This document shows positions 8,348-17,591 of a stretch of DNA of 64,000 bases, piece after piece (position 1 is the stretch's first letter; each line of letters starts with the position of its first letter). The notes under the pieces are model-generated. The model did not search any database and was not told the origin of the DNA. It saw nothing but the letters and a program-made list of their open reading frames with translations. The position numbers were made by a program, and so were the translations under genes. This DNA is from Litorivicinus sp. (GTDB taxonomy: Bacteria; Pseudomonadota; Gammaproteobacteria; Pseudomonadales; Litorivicinaceae), in NCBI GenBank assembly GCA_018401755.1, contig JAGYKJ010000006.1:434001-498000 (forward strand), read 5' to 3'.

Positions 8348-9535
8348 ATGTATTCACCCCTGTATTTTCTTGCAGCCCTTGGCGCAGGTGGCTTGGCTGT
8401 CAGTTTCTTTTTGATGTTGATGTTCTGGATTCCCCATCCTGGTCAGCAAATCCCCGTCTTTGAAGATTGGGTCAGTGCATTTCAAACAGGTGATCTCCTC
8501 ACCCAGGCGATTGTCGTGGTTGGGCTCAGTGGGGTGCTGTTTTTTACTGTCCAGCATATTCGCCTCCTGATCCTGAATTTCCAGTTGATGGGGACATTTC
8601 GGCGTTCCACTGAGTATGCGCGCTTCTTAGCGAGTCCAATGCAGACCCAAGAGCTTGCTTTACCGTTAGCAAGCGCCATGGCGATCAATGTGGGATTTAT
8701 CGCGGGCGCACTCTTTGTTCCCAAGCTGTGGACGATTGTCGAAGTACTGTTTCCCTTCGCCATGGTGGCATTTTTGGCCATCGGAATCTGGGCGCTTGCA
8801 TTGTACGCTCGGGTGTTTCGACAGGCGACGTCTGGCGCCTTCGATATTGGGGGGACCGCAAGCTTCGCACAGGTCTTGCCTGCGTTTAGTTTCGCCATGG
8901 TGGCTGTTGGCCTGGCGGCACCGGCATCGATGTCTCACACCCCGTGGGTTGTGGGCATCAGTGTGACCTTCTCCACTTTTTTTGCTGTTACTGCCATTGT
9001 CTTGGCTGTGCTGAAAACAGCGATGGCATTGTCCAATATGTTGACGAAGGGGGTGGATCCTGCGGGCCTGCCCACACTCTGGATCTGGGTCCCGATTCTG
9101 ACAGTGCTCGCCATTACCTTGATGCGTCAGGATCATGGCGTCGTTCATACGCTGGGTCTCGGGGTGCAAACCGCATGGCTAAGTCCCTTGTTGATGGTGG
9201 TTTCTGCGCAAGTATTGGTATTAATTTTAGGTGCAGTTGCCATGCATCCACATGATTATTTGGCCAAAGTCTGGAATGGTGAGGTCAAGGGTGCGGCTGT
9301 GTTTGCGCTGATTTGTCCTGGGGTTGCCTTGTCAGTGAGTCTGCACTTTTTGATTAACAAAGGTTTTGTGGCCTCTGGATTGGTCAGTCATGGGGGGATC
9401 GCATATGGATTGTTGAACCTGATGCCCATGGCGATCATGGTCCTGACAATCGTCGCATTTTTGCGCCTGTTACGGTCCTTTACCATCGAGCGTGCGCAAT
9501 GGGCGAGTGCCCAACTCTCAAACGCGCATTCGTGA
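8348..9535 (+). CDS. Polytopic membrane protein, TsoY-like family
   Basis: A 395-aa integral membrane protein with about ten hydrophobic segments and no soluble domain. It opens with MYSPLYFLAALGAGGLAVSF and has a conserved-looking APASMSH motif in the middle and ALICPGVALS near the C-terminus. I recognise this pattern as that of the family named TsoY, some members of which are reported as selenoproteins. Here the candidate position in ALICPG is an ordinary TGT cysteine. The fold also resembles TehA/SLAC1-like carriers. GGAGG precedes the ATG at good distance. Its function is not established. Proximity to an ABC importer and a MetY-like enzyme hints at sulfur or selenium chemistry (inference). 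Confidence 0.6.
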   Translation: MYSPLYFLAALGAGGLAVSFFLMLMFWIPHPGQQIPVFEDWVSAFQTGDLLTQAIVVVGLSGVLFFTVQHIRLLILNFQLMGTFRRSTEYARFLASPMQTQELALPLASAMAINVGFIAGALFVPKLWTIVEVLFPFAMVAFLAIGIWALALYARVFRQATSGAFDIGGTASFAQVLPAFSFAMVAVGLAAPASMSHTPWVVGISVTFSTFFAVTAIVLAVLKTAMALSNMLTKGVDPAGLPTLWIWVPILTVLAITLMRQDHGVVHTLGLGVQTAWLSPLLMVVSAQVLVLILGAVAMHPHDYLAKVWNGEVKGAAVFALICPGVALSVSLHFLINKGFVASGLVSHGGIAYGLLNLMPMAIMVLTIVAFLRLLRSFTIERAQWASAQLSNAHS

Positions 9536-9541
9536 TTCAGA

Positions 9542-9570
9542 AGAGGGGGTCAGCATCTGCTGGCCCCTCT
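9542..9570 (+). terminator. Hairpin downstream of the TsoY-like gene
   Basis: AGAGGGG and CAGCA on the left pair with TGCTG and CCCCTCT on the right, with a small internal bulge. It starts 7 bases after the stop codon. There is no clear T-run, so I rate it as terminator-like only. Confidence 0.45.
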
Positions 9571-9742
9571 CTGCCGGAGCGACGCAATCTGCCTCATCCA
9601 GCCCACTGTCCAATCCCCGACCGACGAGCCTTTCCCTGCGACGATTGTTCGATCACTCCTTAGTTTCCTGTCCGAATTTAAATGATAGTCTGCATCACAA
9701 ACGTGACGACCACGTATTCACCCTGACGTATGGAGAGACCCG

Positions 9743-11014
9743 ATGCGCGATGAAACCCTCGCCATTCATGCTGGCTACACCACCGATCCGACGACCAAGG
9801 CCGTTATACCGCCAATTTGCCAAAACGTTGCCTTCGAGTTTGATGATGCGGCCCATGGCGCTGCGCTATTCAACCTGGAAGTGGCGGGAAATATTTACAC
9901 CCGCATCATGAACCCCACCTGCGATGTGCTCGAGCAACGGGTTGCTGCCTTGGAGGGCGGTATCGCGGCCCTCGCTGTCTCCTCGGGAATGTCAGCGATT
10001 ACCTATGCCATCCAAACGCTGGCTGAGCATGGTCACAATATCGTGACGACGCCGCAACTCTATGGCGGGACCTACACGCTCTTTGCCCATATGTTGCCAA
10101 GCCAAGGGATTGAGGTGCGCTTCGCAGAGACCGATGACCCGGCTGACTTGGCCGCGCTGATTGATGCCAATACCCGCGCTGTCTACTGTGAGACCATCGG
10201 TAATCCAGCCGGTAATGTGATCGACCTTCGAGCGATGGCTGACATGGCGCACCAACATGGCGTTCCATTGATCGTTGATAACACGGTGGCGACACCGGCG
10301 CTGTGTAAACCAATCGCCTTGGGAGCAGACATCGTTGTTCATGCATTGACGAAGTTTATGGGCGGTCATGGCAACAGTTTAGGCGGCATCATTGTGGACT
10401 CTGGGAAATTCCCATGGACTGATCATGCTGAGAAATTCCCCGGAATGACGGCACCTGAAGCGGCTTATCACAATGTGGTCTATTCCGATGCCTTTGGCCC
10501 GGCCGCCTTTATTGCGCGCGCTCGAACCGTTCCTTTGCGGAACACCGGCGCGGCACTGGCGCCAATGAATGCATTCTTACTACTGCAAGGGATCGAGACG
10601 CTCAATCTCCGAATGGAACGACATTGTGAGAATACCACGGCGGTTGCGGCCTATCTGGCGAGACACCCGAAGGTGGAGTGGGTCAGTTATGCGGGATTGC
10701 CGGCTCACCCGCATCATGGATTGGTGCAGTCGCAATTGGGTGGGCGTGCCTCAGCCTTGCTGACCTTTGGGGTTCATGGCGGATTTGAGGCAGGTGTTCG
10801 TTTTTATGATGCTCTGGGCTTGTTCAAGCGTCTCGTCAATATTGGTGACGCACGTTCATTAGCATGCCATCCGGCATCAACCACGCATCGCCAGTTGAGT
10901 GACGCGGAGCTCGTGAAAGTCGGGGTGAAGCCAGAAATGATTCGGTTGTGTGTCGGAATCGAACACATCGATGACATTCTCGCGGATCTCGAACAGGCGT
11001 TAGCACACGCCTAA
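9743..11014 (+). CDS. O-acetylhomoserine/O-acetylserine sulfhydrylase-like PLP enzyme
   Basis: A 423-aa cystathionine gamma-synthase-family PLP enzyme closest in layout to MetY (O-acetylhomoserine aminocarboxypropyltransferase). It opens with RDETLAIHAGYTTDPTTKAV; the MetY-type QNVAFEFDDAAHGAALFNL segment follows, then SSGMSAITYA and the Schiff-base lysine in HALTKFMGGHG. MetY uses sulfide and O-acetylhomoserine to make homocysteine; some homologues use methanethiol or other thiols. It is a single gene with its own 200-base leader, GAGAG before the ATG, and hairpins on both sides. No methionine riboswitch was recognised in the leader. Confidence 0.88.
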   Translation: MRDETLAIHAGYTTDPTTKAVIPPICQNVAFEFDDAAHGAALFNLEVAGNIYTRIMNPTCDVLEQRVAALEGGIAALAVSSGMSAITYAIQTLAEHGHNIVTTPQLYGGTYTLFAHMLPSQGIEVRFAETDDPADLAALIDANTRAVYCETIGNPAGNVIDLRAMADMAHQHGVPLIVDNTVATPALCKPIALGADIVVHALTKFMGGHGNSLGGIIVDSGKFPWTDHAEKFPGMTAPEAAYHNVVYSDAFGPAAFIARARTVPLRNTGAALAPMNAFLLLQGIETLNLRMERHCENTTAVAAYLARHPKVEWVSYAGLPAHPHHGLVQSQLGGRASALLTFGVHGGFEAGVRFYDALGLFKRLVNIGDARSLACHPASTTHRQLSDAELVKVGVKPEMIRLCVGIEHIDDILADLEQALAHA

Positions 11015-11022
11015 CGAGGTCA

Positions 11023-11058
11023 ATCCGATCTGCCGCGTTGCGTCAGATCGGATCTCTT
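11023..11058. terminator. Inverted repeat between convergent genes
   Basis: ATCCGATCTG pairs perfectly with CAGATCGGAT around an 11-base loop, followed by CTCTT. It lies just after the MetY-like gene and before the 3' end of the minus-strand FAH gene, so it may terminate transcripts from either side. Confidence 0.55.
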
Positions 11059-11095
11059 GGGGGTCGTTGTCCTGAAGGTGACGCCCACATTGCTC

Positions 11096-12031
11096 TCAGA
11101 GTGATATGACTGGGTTACGAAGAATACCAATCTGTTCGATGTCGCTTTCAATGATATCGCCGGGTAAGCAGTACCGGGTTGCGGCGATAAGCCCCTCTGT
11201 GGCCTGCCATTGCCCACCGAGCTCTGCGTCCACTGACCACGCGGTGCCTGCTGGGGTCCCTGTCAAAATCACCATGCCCGGCTTTAAGGTGAAGTTGATC
11301 GAAAAATTGTGAATCAGCTCGGCGCATGTCCAAATCATGTCAGCTGTATTAGCCGATTGCCGGAGCTCTCCGTTGATGCGCGTTCTTAACTCGAGCCTTT
11401 GGGGATCGGGGATTGCCGATCGGGAGGTAATCACTGGACCAAGCGGGAGACTCGAATCGAATGCTTTTCCGCGGCCTAATTCATAAAACACAGTACCGTC
11501 TGGCGTTCGGCGTACCTGTCGGTCGCGTGCGGTGACATCATTTGCCACTGTGTAGCCAAACACGTGGGAGAGCGCATTCTCGACGGAGATGTGCCGTCCT
11601 GGTCGTCCAATGACGATTGCCAACTCGGTTTCGCAATCCAATTTTTGGGTGAGGATCGGGTCATAGATAATGCCGTCGTTTGGGCCAATGACGCAGTCTG
11701 ATGTTTTTAAGAAGAATTCAGGTTCTTTTCCGCTCAGGGGGGCGTTGGCTTTCTCTGCATTGTGCGCTCTGTAGTTACTTCCAGCGCAAAGAACCGTCGA
11801 GGGTTGAAGGGGCGCTGCGAGGATCAAATCCTGCAGAGCAACGCGCCTCAACTGTGCTGTTTTGTTCAAAAGTTCATGGACTACGGCGAGTCCGTCGTCA
11901 CCCGCGGCGATTAGGGTCTCCATCGACCGAAACACGGCATTGGGCTGCGAGCCATCAAGGTCGATGACATGCTCAGATTGGAGCAGTCCAAGGCGCCGTG
12001 TGTCTTCATGAATGAATGTACAAAATTGCAT
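11096..12031 (-). CDS. Fumarylacetoacetate hydrolase (FAH)-family protein
   Basis: A 311-aa FAH-superfamily enzyme. These hydrolyse or decarboxylate acylpyruvates and related 2-oxo acids with a divalent metal. Recognisable parts are CAGSNYRAH, the metal-binding acids in DCETELAIVIGRPGRH, NDVTARDRQ, and the closing TGTPAGTAW. It is the last gene of a minus-strand operon after the GntR regulator and TauE/SafE permease, with a 12-base gap. A second FAH gene lies divergently 1.5 kb away, so the locus probably handles one pathway with two FAH steps. The substrate cannot be read from sequence. Confidence 0.88.
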   Translation of the reverse strand: MQFCTFIHEDTRRLGLLQSEHVIDLDGSQPNAVFRSMETLIAAGDDGLAVVHELLNKTAQLRRVALQDLILAAPLQPSTVLCAGSNYRAHNAEKANAPLSGKEPEFFLKTSDCVIGPNDGIIYDPILTQKLDCETELAIVIGRPGRHISVENALSHVFGYTVANDVTARDRQVRRTPDGTVFYELGRGKAFDSSLPLGPVITSRSAIPDPQRLELRTRINGELRQSANTADMIWTCAELIHNFSINFTLKPGMVILTGTPAGTAWSVDAELGGQWQATEGLIAATRYCLPGDIIESDIEQIGILRNPVISL

Positions 12032-12043
12032 AGGATGATCTCT

Positions 12044-12790
12044 TTAACGAAACAAAAACGATGCAGTCAAGACGACCCCAAGGGTCGCGACACCAATACG
12101 CAAGGGTTTTTCGGGTAGACGCTGGGTTAGGGTGGCCCCCACATATCCCCCCAAGATTCCACCGATCAAAACAAAGCCTGCGGCGAGCCAGTCGGTCAAT
12201 CCTGAAAAAATCATCGGGATCACCGCTGTTGACTGAATTACGACAGCGAATAGATTCTTCGCGCCGTTGACCTCGCCGATGCTTGAGCCGGTCGTGAGAG
12301 AGAGGACTGCCAGCAACATGAACCCCATCCCGGCACCGAAAAAGCCACCATAAAAGCCAATTCCTCCCATGAGGATGCCGGTGATCCAGGTGAGTCGATG
12401 TTGAGGTATATGGCGTTTCAGCAGATCTGTTGCCTGTGGCCCTAGGATGATCGCGGCGACAGCGATAACTAAAAAAAACGGAATGACTTGAACGAACATG
12501 GTGTTGCTTGCGTTGACCATGAGGACGGACCCCAAGACAGCACCGATAACGGCTGGAATCATGTGTCCTAGGAGTGCTCGAAAATCCCTCAGTAAGACCT
12601 TTCGGTAGACCCATACTGCTGGAAATTGCGCAGGCCAGAGAGCGATGCTTTGCGTCACGTTGGCAGCGATTGGTGGTAGACCGGTGGCCAGAAGCATTGG
12701 AAACACAAACAGTTTGGCGCCACCAGCAGACGCGTTGACAGCACCCCCAATGAATCCTGCCAATATGAAGATGCCAATTTCGAGAGTCAT
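12044..12790 (-). CDS. TSUP/TauE-SafE family membrane transporter
   Basis: A 248-aa protein with about seven to eight hydrophobic helices and the family hallmark FIGGAVNASAGGAKLFVFPMLL near the N-terminus. This is the TauE/SafE (TSUP) pattern, repeated in weaker form in the C-terminal half (GGFFGAGMGFMLLA). Family members export sulfite, sulfoacetate or other small organic anions. Its ATG overlaps the stop of the GntR gene by 4 bases, and the FAH gene follows closely. The likely role is export or uptake of an acid connected to the FAH pathway. Sulfite export is possible, but no desulfonating enzyme is seen nearby. Confidence 0.88.
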   Translation of the reverse strand: MTLEIGIFILAGFIGGAVNASAGGAKLFVFPMLLATGLPPIAANVTQSIALWPAQFPAVWVYRKVLLRDFRALLGHMIPAVIGAVLGSVLMVNASNTMFVQVIPFFLVIAVAAIILGPQATDLLKRHIPQHRLTWITGILMGGIGFYGGFFGAGMGFMLLAVLSLTTGSSIGEVNGAKNLFAVVIQSTAVIPMIFSGLTDWLAAGFVLIGGILGGYVGATLTQRLPEKPLRIGVATLGVVLTASFLFR

Positions 12791-13491
12791 TGTTCAGCGC
12801 GAAGGCGTGCGGAGTCGGTTGCATCCCGAAGCGCAAGCGCAGTCAGAGCAAAATGCGCCTCAGTTAATGTGCAGACTTGATCGACATCGCGGGCTAGTGC
12901 GGCCCGCGCAATTGCGCTGTGTTCGCCCCCAAGATCGCGTGAGCCAAGTCGCTGATACACTGACGCGCGGCGATAGCGTTCACAGAGATCGTGGAGACCA
13001 ATTCGGACCCGAAGAAGCCAATGAGAGCCACACGCGGACACCAGTGCAGTATGGAATTCGGTATTGGCTCGTTCCCATGAGTCGGGTACGCCATCAGTGG
13101 CTCGAAACAGCGTCGCATCTTCCTTGTCCATTAAATAGCTGGCTGCGACCACACGTGCTTCCCAAGCGTCATCCCCTAGCGCAATTGATAATGTCAGCGC
13201 CGCTTTCTCAATCGCAATCCGAGCACGGTTTAAGTCTTCGAATTCAGCTGGATCCAGAGGCGCGACGGTAAATCCCCGGTTTCCCTCAGTCACCACCAGG
13301 CCATCTTGGGCCAACTTTTGGAGCGCCTCACGCAGTGGCGTGGGACCAATCCCATAGAGTGTTTTCAGCTTTTCGATTCGAAGTCGTTCGCCTGCGTGGC
13401 GCTCACCGGTAATAATGTCGTGACGCAAAGAATGGTACGCGGTGTCCACTAGCGTACCGCCTTCCAGCGCAACCAAATGCTGATGCCTCAT
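12787..13491 (-). CDS. GntR-family regulator, FCD (FadR) subtype
   Basis: A 234-aa regulator. The N-terminal winged helix-turn-helix contains LKTLYGIGPTPLREALQKLAQDGLV, and the C-terminal all-helical FCD ligand domain carries the metal/ligand-type residues in NTEFHTAL and GEHSAIARA. It is the first gene of the minus-strand operon and is divergent from the second FAH gene. An inverted repeat overlaps the promoter of that FAH gene in the 99-base gap. It probably represses both directions until a pathway acid is present (inference). Confidence 0.9.
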   Translation of the reverse strand: MRHQHLVALEGGTLVDTAYHSLRHDIITGERHAGERLRIEKLKTLYGIGPTPLREALQKLAQDGLVVTEGNRGFTVAPLDPAEFEDLNRARIAIEKAALTLSIALGDDAWEARVVAASYLMDKEDATLFRATDGVPDSWERANTEFHTALVSACGSHWLLRVRIGLHDLCERYRRASVYQRLGSRDLGGEHSAIARAALARDVDQVCTLTEAHFALTALALRDATDSARLRAEQ

Positions 13492-13528
13492 AATACGAAA
13501 ATCCTCTACGCTCGCGATCAGTCTATAT

Positions 13529-13576
13529 TTGACAACCTAATTTTTCTATGTTTTAACGTTTCATCGAGAAAACATA
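13529..13576 (+). promoter_or_regulatory. Putative promoter with overlapping inverted-repeat operator
   Basis: TTGACA at 13529-13534, a 17-base spacer and TTTAAC at 13552-13557 form a plausible sigma-70 promoter. The 8-bp inverted repeat TATGTTTT (13547-13554) / AAAACATA (13569-13576) overlaps the -10 box. It lies between the GntR gene and the divergent FAH gene, so it is a good candidate GntR operator. Confidence 0.5.
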
Positions 13577-13590
13577 AAAGTGTCGACATA

Positions 13591-14453
13591 ATGAAATTAA
13601 TCACCTATTCCTACCAAGGGCAACTCGCAGCTGGTTTTATTGACGGCGATGCTGCTGTCATGTGTGCGACTGGGCCTGATGCGCAGCATGCTGTTTTGAA
13701 CGCGATCCGGACTGATCATCTAACTACCTGGGCTCAGGGAGAGTTTCCGCGGGTCCCTTTGGCAGACGTCAGCTTGCACGCCCCCATCCCTGAGCCGTTG
13801 CGCGATATTTTATGCGTTGGAAAAACTACTACGCCCATGCGGCTGAGTTTCATCACAGCGGTTTTGACTCCAGTGCGAAAGAGGAAGTGCCGTCCTATCC
13901 TGTGGTGTTTACCAAGGCGACGACCACTGTGTGTGGTCCCGGAGACGTGGTGCGCGGATCGCTCGATCCAACTGATTCGGTCGACTATGAGGGCGAGTTG
14001 GGCGTTGTGATCGGTCGACGCTGCGTGGGAGTGAGCAAAGCAGATGCCTATGATCATGTCTTGGGTTACGTGATTATCAATGATGTCACCTCCCGCGAAC
14101 TTCAAAAGCTTCACAACCAGTGGATTATCGGGAAGGGTGTCGACACGTTTTGCCCAATGGGTCCATGGATTTTGACGGCGGATGAAGTCGCCGATGTGGG
14201 GGCCATGGAATTGGTCACCGAGATTAATGGTGAGGTACGCCAGCATGCCAAAGTGGCTGACCTCATTTTCGATATTCCAACGTTGATCGAGACGCTATCT
14301 CGGACAATGACCTTGCTTCCTGGTGACATCATTGCCACCGGAACCCCTGTCGGTGTTGGGATCGGGTTTAAGCCCCCGAAATATCTTCAAGCAGGCGATC
14401 AGATGCGTGTCAGCATCACAGGTCTTGGAGTGCTTGAAAACGTGATCGGCTAG
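13591..14453 (+). pseudogene. FAH-family protein, reading frame broken at an A5 run
   Basis: A second FAH-superfamily gene. The frame from ATG 13591 encodes MKLITYSYQGQ through DILCVGK, then goes off-family after the five-A run at 13821-13825. The downstream part continues in the -1 frame as NYYAHAAEF and on to VDYEGELGVVIGRR, NDVTSRELQ and TGTPVGVGIG, ending at 14453. Joining the two gives a complete ~287-aa FAH protein with the canonical GKNYYAH motif, so exactly one base is missing, most simply an A in that run. It may be a sequencing error, a true recent mutation, or, less likely, -1 slippage. Its promoter overlaps the putative GntR operator. Confidence 0.85.
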
Positions 14454-14492
14454 TAAAACAGTCGATTGACAATAAGTATAAAGGAGAACCAC

Positions 14493-15569
14493 ATGCGCAC
14501 ATTGACAAAGTTAACGACGGCCGCCGCCCTCATCCTGGGTGCAACGGTCCAAGTCCATGCCCAATCCGGGTATTTTGCTGGCAAGTCGATCGACGTGATC
14601 GTCCCCTTCGGAACAGGTGGTGCCACCTTTGTTTCGGCGAAATTCCTTGAACCCTATTTCGAGAAACATCTTCCCGGTAACCCTCAGATTAACGTTATTG
14701 ACCGTCCCGGTGGTGGTTCGATCTTGGGGGCTAACTGGTTCGAGCAAAATGCGAAGTCAGACGGTACGACGATCCTATTCACCACGTCCTCGACCGCCAA
14801 TCCCTTCGTACTCGGGCAGAAGGGAGTGGAGTACCGTCTTGCCGATTACCGTGTCGCCTATAGTCATCCCTTCAGTTCAGTCGCATATGTCGCCCCCTCT
14901 GCGGGAGTGACCACTGCAATGGACATTAAAAAGGCATCGAAGCCACTTCTTTACGGCGGTATCGCTGCAGCGGCTTCCGACTTGCCGGCGCTTCTGTCCT
15001 TCGAGGTCTTGGGGCTGGATGTCCGGTCAGTTCTCGGGTTTAACGGTCGCGGACCGATCCGATTGGCATTTGAGCAAGGTGAATTAAACCTAGATTATCA
15101 GTTCACGCCGGTGTATCTCACGCAGGTGGTGCCCATGATTGAAGCGGGAAAAGCGGTCCCACTATGGACCGGCGGATCGATTCAAAATGGCGTCTTAAAG
15201 GGCCGCGATCCGCTTGCACCAGAGTTGCCTTCTGTGTATGAAGTCTACGAGTCTCTCAATGGCAAAGCACCCTCCGGGATTGAATGGGATGCCTTCCAAG
15301 GGATTGCCGCAGTGACATACGCCTATGGGTTAACTGCATATATGCATCCTGACACCCCTCAGGAGGTCTTGGATATCTTTGCGAAGACTGTGGATGCAAT
15401 CAATAACGATCCAGAGTTCCAAGCCGAATCGAAGCGAGTCACGAACGGTGCCCGCCTCAATGCTGGCCCTGACACAGAAGCTGTGGTGAAAGCGGCACTG
15501 AAGCCATCTGATGCGGTGAAAACCTACCTGCGTGATTTATTGAGTACAAAATATGGTGTGAAATTCTAA
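14493..15569 (+). CDS. Tripartite tricarboxylate transporter binding protein (Bug/TctC family)
   Basis: Periplasmic solute-binding protein of the Bug/TctC family, 358 aa. A signal peptide (MRTLTKLTTAAALILGATVQVHA) precedes a mature domain with the typical GKSIDVIVPFGTGGATFVSA loop that contacts carboxylates of the ligand. AAGGAG lies 6 bases before the ATG at 14493. It follows the FAH gene by 39 bases and precedes the TctAB permease, so the imported acid is probably the substrate precursor of the FAH enzymes (inference). Confidence 0.9.
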   Translation: MRTLTKLTTAAALILGATVQVHAQSGYFAGKSIDVIVPFGTGGATFVSAKFLEPYFEKHLPGNPQINVIDRPGGGSILGANWFEQNAKSDGTTILFTTSSTANPFVLGQKGVEYRLADYRVAYSHPFSSVAYVAPSAGVTTAMDIKKASKPLLYGGIAAAASDLPALLSFEVLGLDVRSVLGFNGRGPIRLAFEQGELNLDYQFTPVYLTQVVPMIEAGKAVPLWTGGSIQNGVLKGRDPLAPELPSVYEVYESLNGKAPSGIEWDAFQGIAAVTYAYGLTAYMHPDTPQEVLDIFAKTVDAINNDPEFQAESKRVTNGARLNAGPDTEAVVKAALKPSDAVKTYLRDLLSTKYGVKF

Positions 15570-15580
15570 CATTCCATTTG

Positions 15581-15612
15581 GCGACGGACCCACTCTGGGT
15601 CCGTCGCTCCTT
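15581..15612 (+). terminator. Strong hairpin between tctC and tctAB
   Basis: A perfect 12-bp stem, GCGACGGACCCA / TGGGTCCGTCGC, with a CTC loop, then TCCTT. It starts 11 bases after the binding-protein stop. The weak U-tract suggests partial termination or mRNA 3'-end protection within the operon. Confidence 0.7.
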
Positions 15613-15635
15613 CGGGTCGATAGGACCAATACAAC

Positions 15636-17582
15636 ATGATGCTCGACCACGCGCTTAGCGCGCTTGATGCTTTATTCGAACCCACGCGACTGCTGGCATT
15701 GTTTGGCGGCATGATTGTGGGGATGATTTTCGGAATGCTCCCAGGGCTTGGTGGTGTTGCCGCAGTCTCCATCTTGTTACCGTTTATCTACTATCTAGAT
15801 GCCTACTCGGGGTTGGCCATGTTGTTGGGGGCGGTCTCGGTCGTCTATACCTCAGATACGATTACCTCTGTCTTACTCGGTGCGCCTGGCTCGCCTGCTT
15901 CAGCACCTACGGCGATTGAGGGACACGCTCTGGCCAAACAAGGTCAAGCAGCTCGTGCTTTGGGAGTTGGCTTCTTAGCGTCAATGGTGGGCGGTCTGGT
16001 TGGGTCCTTGGTGTTGCTGTTTGCGATTCCTGTGGCTGGCCCCATCGTGTTGATGCTCTCGACACCTGAGCTGTTCATGTTTGCACTGGTTGGTCTTTTC
16101 TTCGCGTCTTCCATGATTGGTAAAGATTTAGCCAAAGGCTTGGCGGCAGCCTGTCTCGGTCTACTATTGGGCGTTGTTGGGCCCGCTCAAGCCGCTGCAG
16201 ATTTCCGGTTTACCTTTGGCCAGGTGTATTTGCTGGATGGGTTTTCACTCACGATCGTAGCCTTGGGTTTGTTTGGCGTCGCCGAGGTGATTTCCATGCT
16301 CGCGACGGGTGGGGGCATCAGTCAGTCACGGATTGAGGTGGCGTCCTGGCGTGATGGATTTCATGATTTTTGGCGAAATCGCTGGTTGGTGTTGCGGGCG
16401 TCGTTGATTGGCGTCTTGGGCGGATTTGTGCCTGCGGTCGGTGCATCCGCATCCACTTGGGTGGCCTATGGGCATGCGATTCGGTCGACCAAGGATCGCT
16501 CAAAATTTGGTAAAGGTGAAATTCGAGGGATTGCAGCCTCAGAGGGTGCAAATAATGCCACCGTGATTTCTGATCTTGTCCCAACACTCTTGTTCAGTGT
16601 TCCTGGTGGACCTGCTGCGGCAATTTTCTTGGGTGCACTGTTCTCATTTGGGTACTACCCAGGCCCCCGCATGATTACCCAAAGTCCCGACTTAATGTTT
16701 TTGATCGTCTGGTCAGTCGCTTTGACATCTGTGGTGGGTGCCCTGATTTGCTTTGCAATCACCCCGGCACTCGCGCGCTTGACGCGAATTCCGTTTGCCA
16801 TTATCGCCGCGCCCTTGGTGTTGATTATGGTGGTGGGGGCCTATCAATCGACGTCGACAATTGGTGACATCTTCATGTTGTTTGCCCTGGGTGGTCTTGG
16901 GTGGTTGATGAAGCATGGTGGGTGGCCGCGGGCGCCGGCCTTGGTCGGCTTTGTCTTATCTGGACCGATGGAGCAGTATTTTTGGCTGACCAATCAGATT
17001 CATGGGTGGTCGTGGCTGATGCGTCCCGGCGTACTCGTGATCGGTTCGATTATTGCAATTCCACTGTTGCTCTCGGCCTATCGTTGGTATCGGGCGCGCC
17101 ATCAAAGTGAGGATGCAGTCAAAGACGATGTGCCTCCTCCACCTGTCGAGACCTCAACAAGTAGTGTCGGCGTCGCACTTGTGCTGGCCGTCATCGTTGC
17201 CGTGATGTTCGTCTATGCGGTTTGGGAAATGCAGTCGTTTAATCCGGTATCGCGACTGATGCCTACCCTCGCAATCGTGCCTGGATTGCCGTTGGCACTG
17301 TGGTTGGTTTTTCGGGGTGTCCGCGAGTACCAAAATGATTTTGCCAATGACGGCGCGGAATTGTGGATTTTGCTGACCTTAATTGTGTATGCCATTGCCG
17401 TTTGGGCGATCGGCTTGAGTCTCCCGACCATTGCACTGATCGCTTGGATGCTCTTGGGTCGGGCGAAGATGCGGCTCTGGACTGGTGCAATCTATGGCGC
17501 AATTGTCTTTGCGATTGTGTGGATCTTGTTTGATTTACTGCGTGGCGACGCGCCCAGCGGTGCGTTGATCTCTTTGTTCTAG
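15636..17582 (+). CDS. Tripartite tricarboxylate transporter permease, TctA-TctB fusion
   Basis: A 648-aa inner-membrane permease. Residues 1 to ~500 form the TctA large subunit with the hallmark GMIFGMLPGLGGVAAVSILLPF near the N-terminus and the repeated GGFVPAVGASASTWVAYGHA segment. The last ~150 residues add four more helices of TctB type (AVIVAVMFVYAVWEMQSFNP...). Separate tctB genes normally lie between tctC and tctA; here none is present, so the small subunit is fused at the C-terminus. It works with the Bug protein just upstream in secondary uptake of a carboxylate. Confidence 0.88.
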   Translation: MMLDHALSALDALFEPTRLLALFGGMIVGMIFGMLPGLGGVAAVSILLPFIYYLDAYSGLAMLLGAVSVVYTSDTITSVLLGAPGSPASAPTAIEGHALAKQGQAARALGVGFLASMVGGLVGSLVLLFAIPVAGPIVLMLSTPELFMFALVGLFFASSMIGKDLAKGLAAACLGLLLGVVGPAQAAADFRFTFGQVYLLDGFSLTIVALGLFGVAEVISMLATGGGISQSRIEVASWRDGFHDFWRNRWLVLRASLIGVLGGFVPAVGASASTWVAYGHAIRSTKDRSKFGKGEIRGIAASEGANNATVISDLVPTLLFSVPGGPAAAIFLGALFSFGYYPGPRMITQSPDLMFLIVWSVALTSVVGALICFAITPALARLTRIPFAIIAAPLVLIMVVGAYQSTSTIGDIFMLFALGGLGWLMKHGGWPRAPALVGFVLSGPMEQYFWLTNQIHGWSWLMRPGVLVIGSIIAIPLLLSAYRWYRARHQSEDAVKDDVPPPPVETSTSSVGVALVLAVIVAVMFVYAVWEMQSFNPVSRLMPTLAIVPGLPLALWLVFRGVREYQNDFANDGAELWILLTLIVYAIAVWAIGLSLPTIALIAWMLLGRAKMRLWTGAIYGAIVFAIVWILFDLLRGDAPSGALISLF

Positions 17583-17591
17583 GAGGCTCTG

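Noticed and set aside
12006..12836. A 276-residue open frame antisense-shifted within the TauE/SafE gene
   Set aside because: Same strand, different frame, rich in His/Arg/Ser; the overlapping frame has a clear TSUP membrane protein, so this is a shadow.
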